Source of the DNA: Olsenella uli
GTDB lineage: Bacteria > Actinomycetota > Coriobacteriia > Coriobacteriales > Atopobiaceae
Reading direction: 5' to 3'
Assembly: GCF_016899935.1 (NCBI RefSeq)
Contig: NZ_JACJJK010000002.1
Location: 124,001 to 188,000 of the forward strand
DNA length: 64,000 bases
The position numbers and the translations under genes are program-made. The notes below the pieces were generated by a model, which was not told the DNA's origin, did not search any database, and saw only the letters and a list, made by a program, of their open reading frames with translations. Positions 52,288 to 60,171 of the stretch are shown here, in pieces (position 1 is the first letter of the stretch; each line of letters begins with the position of its first letter).

Positions 52288-52316
52288 TTGTTTTTACATT
52301 CTACTATTGATATTTT
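52288..52316 (+). promoter_or_regulatory. Promoter of the DUF559-like gene
   Basis: TTGTTT (52288-52293) and TATTTT (52311-52316) are 17 bp apart in a very A+T-rich stretch. The start codon at 52332 follows so closely that the mRNA would be nearly leaderless; no Shine-Dalgarno is visible. Confidence 0.5.
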
Positions 52317-52331
52317 TGCTACCATGCACGC

Positions 52332-53456
52332 ATGGACATTCTGCTCACACATGCCACGGCCCTGGAGACGCTGCGTAGCTCCCGACTGCGCTGGCGCCTC
52401 GAGCGGCGGGAGCGCTGCGACGCACGCGTCCCCGACCGCGCGCCCACCAACGAGGAGCTTCGCGCGCACCTTGCCGCCGTGCCGGAACTAACCCGCGCGG
52501 CACGACCCCTCGAGCTGCTCGTGACCAGGGGTGCACGCCGCTCGCGCACGGCACTGATGCGCACCCATCCCTCTCCCGCCGAGCTCCCCTCCGGGTCGGC
52601 CTTCGAGGTCGCGCCCGGCATCCGATGCGTCTCTCCGGAGCACCTGCCCGTGACCATGGCCCCCGAGCTCACCGATCTTGAGCTGACGTTCCTGCTCTCC
52701 GAGCTCCTTGGCCTCTACGCCATCGCACCAGGACTCGAGGACGGGATGTTCCAGCGCCAGACGCCGCTCACCACTCCCGAGCTGGTGCTCTCCCATCTCG
52801 ACGCGCTCGGCTCGGAGCGCGGGACGGCGCGGGTTCGGCGTGCGCTCGCGTGCGCGTGCGTCCGGTCGGGCTCCCCGCGCGAGACGAAGCTCTCCCTGCG
52901 GCTCGGGCTCGCGAGGACGCGGGGCGGCTATGGCTTTGACGTGCTGTCCATGAACGACCCGATCGCCGTGCACCACGTGCACGATGCGATGAGACACGGG
53001 ATCCGCAAGCCCGACATCCTCCTGCGAGCTCCCAAGGGAGCGGGCCGCGGAGCCGTGCGTGGCGTCGCGGTCGAGTACGACGGGAAGGACCACGACAGCG
53101 CCGAGGCCCACGCACGCGACGCCGAGCGGCACACCGAGCTCATCGCGCTCGGGCTGGACGAGCACATCGTCACGGCCAAGCAGTACGGCGACCTCGACTA
53201 CCTGGACGGACTCGCAGAAATCATCCGAAAGGCGCTGGGCATGCCGGCCCCACGCCTCACACCCGAACGCGCGGCGAAGCAGCGCCGGCTCCGCCAGGAG
53301 CTGTACGAGGAGCTCGAGCTCATCGACGGCATCCACTGGAGCGGACGCGCGCGGGCGCGGGCGAGAAGGGCGTGCGGAACAGGGCAGGCACCCAACCGGG
53401 ACGCCGCCGACGATGCCGGCTGGGACGTCGTGCCTGTGGACGCGTACGGCGTCTAG
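52332..53456 (+). CDS. DUF559/AbiEi-like protein with nuclease-type fold, between two repeat arrays
   Basis: The 374-residue protein has a C-terminal segment resembling DUF559/Vsr-like PD-(D/E)xK proteins: ETKLSLRLGLARTRGGYGF, RKPDILLRAP and VAVEYDGKDHDSAEAHARD, then HIVTAKQYGDLDY. The middle (ECVSPE-like IRCVSPEHLPVTMAPELTDLELTFLLSELLG) resembles AbiEi-type antitoxin C-terminal regions. The tail is basic and Arg-rich. No toxin partner is adjacent. It is flanked by arrays E and F, which share units. Function is unknown; a DNA-binding or DNA-cutting role is inferred. Confidence 0.6.
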   Translation: MDILLTHATALETLRSSRLRWRLERRERCDARVPDRAPTNEELRAHLAAVPELTRAARPLELLVTRGARRSRTALMRTHPSPAELPSGSAFEVAPGIRCVSPEHLPVTMAPELTDLELTFLLSELLGLYAIAPGLEDGMFQRQTPLTTPELVLSHLDALGSERGTARVRRALACACVRSGSPRETKLSLRLGLARTRGGYGFDVLSMNDPIAVHHVHDAMRHGIRKPDILLRAPKGAGRGAVRGVAVEYDGKDHDSAEAHARDAERHTELIALGLDEHIVTAKQYGDLDYLDGLAEIIRKALGMPAPRLTPERAAKQRRLRQELYEELELIDGIHWSGRARARARRACGTGQAPNRDAADDAGWDVVPVDAYGV

Positions 53457-53462
53457 TGGACG

Positions 53463-53690
53463 GTTCTTCTCGCCAGCTTACACGAAAGAGCCAACTTGGC
53501 AGAGAAATGCCGGTCCGAGCGCACAAAGCACCCGACTTGGCAGAGAATGGCCTGCCAAGTCGGGTGCTTTGTGCACCATGCTGAGAAGAACCGCTGGTCG
53601 CGTCCGCCAATGCCGCCGCGTTGTCTGCCAAGTCGCCCCAAACGTGCAGTGTAGGCCGCAAATCTCTGCCAAGTCGCCAGCTTTGTGCAG
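53463..53690. repeat. Inverted-unit array F (41-bp step)
   Basis: Forward units have their conserved A at 53494 and 53535 (41 bp); reverse units have the matching T at 53560, 53633 and 53674 (the last two 41 bp apart). A perfect core motif copy is at 53463-53474 and an inverted partial copy at 53583. The central forward/reverse pair makes a stem of about 20 bp. It follows directly on the DUF559-like stop codon within a 322-bp gene-free stretch. Confidence 0.88.
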
Positions 53691-53778
53691 CCACTCGCCG
53701 ACGCACGCTTCCCTCTCGCGCCGATATGCTACTTATTTAGTTACAATTCGGGCATCGACCCAAGCCGAGAGGAGCCCC

Positions 53779-55113
53779 ATGAACGTCGTCATCGTCGGAG
53801 CCAACCACGCCGGCATCGCCGCCGCCAACACCCTGCTGGACAACTACCCGGACGCGCGCGTCACCATGATCGACCGCAACACCAACCTGAGCTACCTCGG
53901 GTGCGGCACCGCGCTGTGGGTCGGCCGCCAGATCGACTCCTACGAGAAGCTCTTCTACACCAACAAGGAGGCCTTCGAGGCCAAGGGCGCCACGATCCAC
54001 ATGGAGACGAGCGTCACCTCCGTGGACTTTGGCGCGCACGTGGTGCGCTGCGCGGGCGCGGACGGCAGCTCGCTCGAGGTGCCCTACGACAAGCTGATCC
54101 TGGCCACGGGCTCGCTGCCCATCGCGCCGCAGATCCCCGGCCACGACCTTGCGGGCATCAGCTTCCTCAAGCTCTTCCAGGAGGGCCAGGAGGTGGACCG
54201 CCAGGTCTCCGACCCCAAGGTGGACACCGTGGCCGTGGTGGGCGCGGGCTACATCGGCGTGGAGATCGCCGAGGCCGCCCGGCGCCGCGGCAAGCGCGTG
54301 CGCCTCTTCGACATCGCGCCGCACTCCCTGGCCAGCTACTACGACCCCGAGTTCACCGAGCTCATGGACGCGCGCCTGGCCGAGGGCGGGATCGAGTGCC
54401 ACTTTGGCGAGGCGGTGACCTCCTACGTGGGCGACGACGCCGGCCACGTGCGCTCCGTCACCACCGAGAAGGACAGCTACCCCGCCGACCTCGTGATCAA
54501 CGCCATCGGCTTTGTCCCCAACGTAGAGCTGGGCCGCGAGCACCTGGAGCTCGGCGCGAAGGGTGCCTACCGCGTGGACGCCCACCAGCGGACCAGCGAC
54601 CCGGACGTCTACGCCGTCGGCGACTGCGCGACGATCTACTCCAACGCGCTGCGCGAGGAGACCTACATCGCGCTGGCCACCAACGCGGTGCGCTCCGGCA
54701 TCGTGGCCGGCCACAACGTGGGCGGCACCCCGCTCGAGGCCATCGGCGTGCAGGGCTCCAACGCCATCTCCGTCTTTGGGCTCAACCTCTGCTCCACCGG
54801 CCTCTCCGTGGCGGCGGCCGGGCGCGCCGGGATGGACGTGGCGTTCTCCGACTTCACCGACCTGCAGCGCCCGGGCTTCATGCGCGAGAACGCCGAGGTC
54901 AAGATTCGCATCGTCTACGAGAAGGGCAGCCGGCGCGTGGTGGGCGCCCAGCTCGCCAGCGAGTACGACGTCTCCATGGCGATCCACATGTTCTCGCTCG
55001 CCGTCGAGGAGGGCGTGACGATCGACAAGCTCAAGCTGCTGGACATCTTCTTCCTGCCGCACTTCAACCAGCCGTACAACTACATCACCATGTGCGCGCT
55101 CGGCGCGGAGTAG
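53779..55113 (+). CDS. nox: NADH oxidase (probably water-forming), pyridine nucleotide-disulfide family
   Basis: The 444-residue flavoenzyme has the FAD motif VIVGANHAGIAAAN, the single redox cysteine in LSYLGCGTALWVG (about residue 43), the NADH motif VVGAGYIGVEIAEA, the second FAD motif VYAVGDCAT and a C-terminal dimerisation domain. The SYLGCG pattern is typical of H2O-forming NADH oxidases of lactic acid bacteria. CoA-disulfide reductase is the alternative. It would remove oxygen and recycle NADH. AGAGGAG precedes the ATG at 53779. Confidence 0.88.
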   Translation: MNVVIVGANHAGIAAANTLLDNYPDARVTMIDRNTNLSYLGCGTALWVGRQIDSYEKLFYTNKEAFEAKGATIHMETSVTSVDFGAHVVRCAGADGSSLEVPYDKLILATGSLPIAPQIPGHDLAGISFLKLFQEGQEVDRQVSDPKVDTVAVVGAGYIGVEIAEAARRRGKRVRLFDIAPHSLASYYDPEFTELMDARLAEGGIECHFGEAVTSYVGDDAGHVRSVTTEKDSYPADLVINAIGFVPNVELGREHLELGAKGAYRVDAHQRTSDPDVYAVGDCATIYSNALREETYIALATNAVRSGIVAGHNVGGTPLEAIGVQGSNAISVFGLNLCSTGLSVAAAGRAGMDVAFSDFTDLQRPGFMRENAEVKIRIVYEKGSRRVVGAQLASEYDVSMAIHMFSLAVEEGVTIDKLKLLDIFFLPHFNQPYNYITMCALGAE

Positions 55114-55170
55114 GGGCCGGCTGCGCGGGCGAGAAGAACTGTGGAGAACCCTCCACAATCGAGAAAGCCC

Positions 55171-55199
55171 TTGCAGCCGAGAGGATCGATGCGTATAGT
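55171..55199 (+). promoter_or_regulatory. Promoter of the initiator tRNA
   Basis: TTGCAG (55171-55176) and TATAGT (55194-55199) are separated by 17 bp and lie 30 bp before the tRNA, a near-consensus housekeeping promoter. Confidence 0.75.
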
Positions 55200-55229
55200 T
55201 ATTCCTTGCACACACGAGGTGCACCACAG

Positions 55230-55306
<77 letters not shown>

Positions 55307-55315
55307 TGAACTTGC

Positions 55316-55347
55316 AACCCGGAGGTCTCATGGCCTCCGGGTTTTTC
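55316..55347 (+). terminator. Rho-independent terminator of the initiator tRNA
   Basis: An ACCCGGAGG stem pairs with CCTCCGGGT across an 8-nt loop and ends in five Ts, ten bases after the CCA end. Confidence 0.88.
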
Positions 55348-55363
55348 GTGTGCGCACCCCTTC

Positions 55364-55477
55364 GCCGAGTGTACGAATTGGCGCGCCAAGTCGGCCCGGA
55401 CGCGTTCTTCTCGCCGGCGTTTTCCCAGTTGGGCGGTTCCGAGCGGGCACGTACATCAAATAATTCGTACACTCGGC
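55364..55477. repeat. Inverted-unit locus I with one core motif
   Basis: A perfect 16-bp inverted repeat (GCCGAGTGTACGAATT at 55364-55379, complement at 55462-55477) flanks a core motif copy GTTCTTCTCGCC at 55404-55415. One further ACGTACA-like half unit is at 55449. It lies between the tRNA terminator and cutC. Confidence 0.75.
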
Positions 55478-55501
55478 CAAAGCCGGCGACGGGCAGGCGC
55501 C

Positions 55502-56197
55502 CTACCCCAGCCTCACGATCTTGGTACCGTGGACCTCGTGCACGCCGAGGGCATCGGCCACGGACTCGGCGTTCTCGAAGGTGATGCCGCCGCCGGGCAG
55601 GATGGTCAGGCGCCCGTCCGCGTGCGCGATCAGGCGGCGCAGGCGGTCGAGGTTGTCCGCGATCGGGGTGCCGGCCGCGCCGCCGTGCGTGAGGATGCGC
55701 TCCACGCCCAGCCCCGCGAGAAAGTCAATCGCCTCGCGCTGACGCTCCTCGGTAAGCTCGTCGAAGGCCATGTGGAAGGTCACCATGACCGGCGGCACCT
55801 CGACGCCCTCCCCGTCGGTCACGGGCCCGTGCGCCGCCTCGACCAGGCGCGCCGTCATCTCGCGGTCCACTACCGGCTCGCCCGTCCGGGCGTCTGCGGT
55901 CAGGCAGCCAAAGACGACGCCGTCGACGCCCAGGCTGCGCGCCATCGCGACGTCGTCGAGCATCATCTGCTCCTCGTCGGCGGTGTAGACGAAGTCGCCG
56001 CCGCGCGGGCGCGCCATCGCCATGACGGCGGTCCCGGTCCGGCGCGCGATGCCCACGGCGGCGCGAATCACGCCGTAGCTCGGGCTCGTGCCACCCGCGG
56101 CCAGGTTGTCGCAGAGCTCGATCCTTCCCGCCCCCGCGACGATGGCCGCCGGCACCCGCTCGACGTTCTCCGCGCAGAACTCCCTCAGCAGCGTCAT
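55502..56197 (-). CDS. cutC: CutC family protein (copper homeostasis)
   Basis: The 231-residue TIM-barrel protein has the CutC signatures RIELCDNLAAGGTSPSYGVI, VMAMARPRGGDFVYT and the late RILTHGGAAGTPIADNLDRL. CutC was named for copper tolerance, but its biochemical role is unsettled. GGGAG precedes the ATG. It lies downstream of the 377-bp gene-free stretch holding array H. Confidence 0.9.
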   Translation of the reverse strand: MTLLREFCAENVERVPAAIVAGAGRIELCDNLAAGGTSPSYGVIRAAVGIARRTGTAVMAMARPRGGDFVYTADEEQMMLDDVAMARSLGVDGVVFGCLTADARTGEPVVDREMTARLVEAAHGPVTDGEGVEVPPVMVTFHMAFDELTEERQREAIDFLAGLGVERILTHGGAAGTPIADNLDRLRRLIAHADGRLTILPGGGITFENAESVADALGVHEVHGTKIVRLG

Positions 56198-56277
56198 GAG
56201 TCTCCCATCGCCCCGGAATCGTTGCCCTCATGATAGCGGCAGTCGCCGTGCCTGAGAACGCCCACACGGCCGCCCGT

Positions 56278-56528
56278 CCGAGAATCGGGGACCTTGTCCC
56301 GGGGTCTTCCGAGAAACCGGGACCTTGGCGCACGCCGATCCGGGAATCGCAGGGCTTGGCGCACGTTGATCCGAGAATCCGGGACCTTGACGAGAAGAAC
56401 TCCGGGAATCGGCAGGTTTGCGCAGGCAGAGGTCCTTCTCGCCGGGACAAAAGCGGCGATTATCGGAGCGCACCGGGACAAGGGCGGCAAATCCTAGACG
56501 ACCCCGGGACAAGGTCGCCAAATCCCGG
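56278..56528. repeat. Inverted-unit array H (five forward and three reverse units, 31-bp step)
   Basis: Five forward units of the form CCGRGAAWCNNNNRNNTTG start at 56278, 56309, 56340, 56371 and 56402, exactly 31 bp apart: 19-bp repeat plus 12-bp spacer. Three reverse units follow, each beginning CAA, at 56448, 56479 and 56510, again 31 bp apart. The fourth forward spacer contains GACGAGAAGAAC, and an inverted GTCCTTCTCGCC lies near 56433. It fills the gene-free stretch 56198-56574. Confidence 0.9.
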
Positions 56529-56574
56529 AGCCGGACCCCGCACCCGCACCCGGGCCCCAAGCGCCCCGCAGCCC

Positions 56575-57369
56575 CTACAGCGTCTCCAGCAGCTCGCGCA
56601 TCGCGGCCTGCACGGCGTGCTCCGCGTTGGACCCGATCACGCGCTGGGCCACCTGCTTCACGGCGTAGCGAGCGTTCTCCATGACGCACGGGTGGCCCAC
56701 GTAGCGCAGCATCGCGTAGTCGTTCATCGAGTCGCCGAAGGCCATGACCTCGTCGCGCTCGATCCCCCAGTAGCGCATGACCTGCTCGAGGCCCGTCGCC
56801 TTGCTCACGTGGCGCGGCGTCACGTCGATCCAGCGCGAGCCGCTCGGCAGGAACGTGAACCACTCGGAGAGCTCGCGCTCCAGCACGTAGGCCATGTCCA
56901 TGATCTGCTCGGGCCGGTCGCAGCAGATGGCGGCCTTGATGATGCTCACGTCCGGCGACGGCGGGTCAAAGACGCAGATCGCGTCGGGCAGGTCCTTGTC
57001 GAGCTCACGGAGATAGCTGCTCTGGTCGTTGAGCAGGTAGGCGTGATGCGCGTCGTAGAGTGCGAGGTGAAGGCAGTCAAAGAGCTGGCACGTCTCAAAG
57101 AGCCGCATCACCGAGAGCGTGGAGAAGACCTCGCGGTCCAGCAGGCGCCCGTCGGCGTAGACCTGCGTTCCGAGCGAGGCCACGTAGTCCATCTCGTCCG
57201 CCACCGGGCCAAAGAACCAGCGCAGCGTGTCGTAGCGCCGGCCCGAGCTGGCCACGAAGCGCACGCCCTTCTCGGCCAGGCGGTGAATCAGCTCAAAGGT
57301 CTCCTCGGGAACCCGGGAGTCCTCGTCGAGCAGGGTGCCGTCCATGTCGGATGCGATGAGCTTGATCAT
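56575..57369 (-). CDS. Cof-type HAD-IIB phosphatase (second of a tandem pair)
   Basis: The 264-residue phosphatase has motif I ASDMDGTLLDED, motif II VASSGRRYDTL and motif III/IV SKATGLEQVMRYWG with MAFGDSMNDYAML. Its start overlaps the stop of the upstream HAD gene (ATGA), so the tandem genes are co-translated. The substrate is unknown. Confidence 0.9.
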   Translation of the reverse strand: MIKLIASDMDGTLLDEDSRVPEETFELIHRLAEKGVRFVASSGRRYDTLRWFFGPVADEMDYVASLGTQVYADGRLLDREVFSTLSVMRLFETCQLFDCLHLALYDAHHAYLLNDQSSYLRELDKDLPDAICVFDPPSPDVSIIKAAICCDRPEQIMDMAYVLERELSEWFTFLPSGSRWIDVTPRHVSKATGLEQVMRYWGIERDEVMAFGDSMNDYAMLRYVGHPCVMENARYAVKQVAQRVIGSNAEHAVQAAMRELLETL

Positions 57370-58220
57370 GAGGCCTCCTCGGTCAGAAACGCGGGCACCT
57401 CGCCCGCCCGTGTCGCACGAACGATCTCAAGGAGCGCGTCGGCGACCCCCTCGTCGGCGCTCGCCCCCACGCGGTAGCGGGCCGTGCGCAGCACCTCGTC
57501 GGTGGCGTTGGCCACGGCGACGGAGCGCGGGACCCGGCGCATGATCTCCAGGTCGTTCTCGGCGTCGCCAAAGAAGACCACCTCGTCGACGTCGATGCCC
57601 AGCGCGTCGAGAAGGACCTCGAGGCCGTCGGCCTTGGAGACCCCTGGCGGCAGGATGTCGAACCACGACGGGATGGGCGAGACGATCCGCACGTCGGGCG
57701 CCGCCTCCGCGACGATGCGCCGGCAGCGGTCCATGCGCTCCGGACCACCGGAGCAGGCGATCGTTGCCGCGATGAAGTCCTCATTGGGGACCTCGTCCAC
57801 CGCCGTGCCCGTGAACTTGGTGATCGGCTCCCAGACGGCGAGCTCCTCGCGCGAGACCCCCACGCCGTAGGCGGGGTTGGTGAGGTCGGTGGCCTCCGGG
57901 TAGCACACGAGGAACATGCCCGGCTCGGGGCGCAGCGCCCGGTCGATGCGCACGAGCGCGTCATGGTCGAGAAGGACGGTGCGCACGGGGCGCCCGTTCG
58001 CGCGGACGCGCTTGCCGTTGGAGAAGACGCCCGTCATGAGGCCCGCCTCGTCGCCCTGGAAGAAGCGCTCGATCTCCACGCAGTCACGGCCCGTCGCCGG
58101 CCCGAAGAGCACGCCGGCGTCGAGAAGCGCGTGGACGGCCCCCAGGGTGCGCGCCGAGACGTGCGGGCTGCCAAAGGGGACGAGCGTGTTGTCCATGTCG
58201 GAGAGGACGAGCCTGATCAC
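57366..58220 (-). CDS. Cof-type HAD-IIB phosphatase (first of a tandem pair)
   Basis: The 284-residue phosphatase has motif I LSDMDNTLVPFG, motif II GPATGRDC and motif III/IV SKADGLEVLLDALG with VFFGDAENDLEIM. It resembles the HAD of the methionine operon (7609) more than its tandem partner in its C-terminal half. GTG start at 58220 follows AGGGGGTCCC. It lies 8 bp after the upstream membrane-protein gene. Confidence 0.88.
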   Translation of the reverse strand: MIRLVLSDMDNTLVPFGSPHVSARTLGAVHALLDAGVLFGPATGRDCVEIERFFQGDEAGLMTGVFSNGKRVRANGRPVRTVLLDHDALVRIDRALRPEPGMFLVCYPEATDLTNPAYGVGVSREELAVWEPITKFTGTAVDEVPNEDFIAATIACSGGPERMDRCRRIVAEAAPDVRIVSPIPSWFDILPPGVSKADGLEVLLDALGIDVDEVVFFGDAENDLEIMRRVPRSVAVANATDEVLRTARYRVGASADEGVADALLEIVRATRAGEVPAFLTEEAS

Positions 58221-58228
58221 GGGACCCC

Positions 58229-58768
58229 CTAGCTCGCCTGCGGCAGCAGGTCAAAGCGGTCGATGCTCATGATGATCTGCTCCACGTCCACGATGCCGAG
58301 CAGGGTCACCGCGCGCCGGCCGTCGACCCACACGACCAGGTTGCGAAAGCCCGTGCCCGAGCGCACCCCCGCCCACTCGAGGCGGTCGATCCGGTCGTAG
58401 CGCACCCACACCTTGGGGCCCACGAGCGGCGTGACCACCATGCAGTCGCCGAAGGTCGAGACGCGGTAGCGGCAGACGCAGCACCACATGACGAAGCACG
58501 TGACGAGAAACGCGTCGAAGAAGCTCAGCACCGTGACCGCCCCGGTCAGGAAGACGTCGCGCTCGCAGAGCCAGGCGAGGAGCAGCCCGAGCGCCGCCAT
58601 GAACGTCATGGTCAGCGCGAGGGAGCGCGTGAACTCGGCGGAGACGACATAGGTGTCATGGTGGCTGTGGTGGCGCTCCGCGATGCGCACGTTGCCCACG
58701 TGCCCCGCGACGAGGGCGACGAGCGGCACGAGCACGTCGACGGCCACGGCGACAAACGGGACCGCCAC
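58229..58768 (-). CDS. Small membrane protein with PH-like domain
   Basis: I do not recognise this 179-residue protein by name. It has three hydrophobic segments (start to about 25; TMTFMAALGLLLAWL; VLSFFDAFLVTCFVMWCCV), then a soluble beta-rich part with TPLVGPKVWVRYDRIDRLEWAG and RNLVVWVDGRRAVTLLG, like a PH-type domain. GTG start overlaps the end of pepT closely (pepT stop at 58773), so the genes are co-transcribed. Confidence 0.65.
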   Translation of the reverse strand: MAVPFVAVAVDVLVPLVALVAGHVGNVRIAERHHSHHDTYVVSAEFTRSLALTMTFMAALGLLLAWLCERDVFLTGAVTVLSFFDAFLVTCFVMWCCVCRYRVSTFGDCMVVTPLVGPKVWVRYDRIDRLEWAGVRSGTGFRNLVVWVDGRRAVTLLGIVDVEQIIMSIDRFDLLPQAS

Positions 58769-58772
58769 GGGC

Positions 58773-60023
58773 CTACGCCTCCCCCGGCGCGGCGGCGAAC
58801 TTGGCCACCAGGCGCTCGAGCAGGTCCACGGTGAGCTCGAGGCTGCGCACGGGGACGAACTCGCGCACGGAGTGGGCGTTGTAGCCGCCGGTGGCGATGT
58901 TGGGGCAGGGCAGGCCGCGGAACGTGAGCTGGGCGCCGTCGGTGCCGCCGCGCGCGGGCACGGCCACCGGCTCGATGCCGACCTCGCGGTTGGCCTCCAG
59001 CGCGTAGTCGATCAGACGCCGGTCCTCTGGGCCGAACTTCTCGGCCATGTTGCGGTACTGCTCGCGGAAGGAGACCTCGACGGTGCCCTCGCCGTAGCGG
59101 TCGTTGAGGAAGACCGCGATCCGGCGGAAGGTCTCCTTGCGCGCGTCAAAGTCCGCGGCGTCAAAGTCGCGCAGGATGTAGGAGAGCGTGACGTCGGAGG
59201 CGGTGCCCTCGATGTCGGTGGGGTGGTAGAAGCCCTCGCGGCCCTCCGTGTGCTCGGGACGCTCGGCGGCCGGGACCAGCTGCTGGAACTCGGAGGCCAC
59301 CGTGATCGCGTTGACCATGACGTCCTTGGCGCTGCCCGGGTGGACCATCACGCCACGCACGCGCACCGTGGCCTCGCAGGCGGAGAAGCACTCGTAGTTG
59401 AACTCGCCGAGGGCCTCGCCGTCCACGGTGTAGCCCCAGCGCGCGCCGAGCGCCTCGAGGTCGAGCAGCGCGGCGCCGTGGCCGATCTCCTCGTCCGGGA
59501 CAAAGGCGACCTTGATGGCAGGGTGCGGGAGCGCGGGGTCCGCCGCCAGACGGGCGAGAAGGGCGCAGATCTCGGCGACGCCGGCCTTGTCGTCGGCGGA
59601 GAGGAGCGTGGTGCCGTCGGAGCAGACGATGTCCTGACCGACGAAGCTATCGAGGTCGGGCACCTGGTCCGGCGTGGTCTGGACCGGCTCGCCTTCCACG
59701 ACGCCGGCGACGAGCGGGCCGCCCTCGTAGCGGACCACGTGCGGGCGCACGCCAGCGGCCGGGGCGTCGGGCGAGGAGTCGATGTGGGCGCAGAGCAGGA
59801 GCGCCGGGCACGCCTCGGCGCCGGCGGAGGCGGCGAGCGTTCCCGTGACGTAGGCGTGCTCGTCCACGGTCACGTCCGTGCAGCCGATCTCGCGCAGCTC
59901 GTCGCCCAGGTAGCGGGCCATCTCGTGCTGGCGCGGCGTGGACGGGGTCTCGTCCATGTTGTCGGGGTCGGACTGCGAGTCGATCTGCACGTAGCGCATG
60001 AAGCGCTCAAGGACGTCGGACAT
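58773..60023 (-). CDS. pepT: Peptidase T (tripeptidase)
   Basis: The 416-residue M20-family aminotripeptidase has the metal motifs LLCAHIDSSPDAP, SADDKAGVAEI, and FVPDEEIGHGAALLD with the catalytic Glu. ARGGTDGAQLTFRGLPCPNIATGG ends the catalytic domain. PepT removes the N-terminal residue of tripeptides in the cytosol. AAGGAGG precedes the ATG. It heads a minus-strand run with a membrane protein and two HADs. Confidence 0.94.
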   Translation of the reverse strand: MSDVLERFMRYVQIDSQSDPDNMDETPSTPRQHEMARYLGDELREIGCTDVTVDEHAYVTGTLAASAGAEACPALLLCAHIDSSPDAPAAGVRPHVVRYEGGPLVAGVVEGEPVQTTPDQVPDLDSFVGQDIVCSDGTTLLSADDKAGVAEICALLARLAADPALPHPAIKVAFVPDEEIGHGAALLDLEALGARWGYTVDGEALGEFNYECFSACEATVRVRGVMVHPGSAKDVMVNAITVASEFQQLVPAAERPEHTEGREGFYHPTDIEGTASDVTLSYILRDFDAADFDARKETFRRIAVFLNDRYGEGTVEVSFREQYRNMAEKFGPEDRRLIDYALEANREVGIEPVAVPARGGTDGAQLTFRGLPCPNIATGGYNAHSVREFVPVRSLELTVDLLERLVAKFAAAPGEA

Positions 60024-60140
60024 GGTGCCTCCTTAGACGTTTTTCTCGCCTGCTAGTCTAGCGCAGGGAGCCGCGCCGAGTGTCAGCCGGAGGTCACGGA
60101 ACGTCCGGAGAAAGCCGCGCGCCGCGCCTCCCGCGCATCC

Positions 60141-60146
60141 TACAAT
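60141..60146 (+). promoter_or_regulatory. Probable -10 box for the CapA-like gene
   Basis: TACAAT lies 26 bp before the ATG at 60172 in the short divergent spacer between pepT and the CapA-like gene. Confidence 0.45.
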
Positions 60147-60171
60147 GAACGCGGACGCGTGAGGAGGCACC

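Noticed and set aside
56278-56528. CRISPR array
   Set aside because: The step is constant, but units are short and degenerate, the second half is inverted and no cas genes are present.
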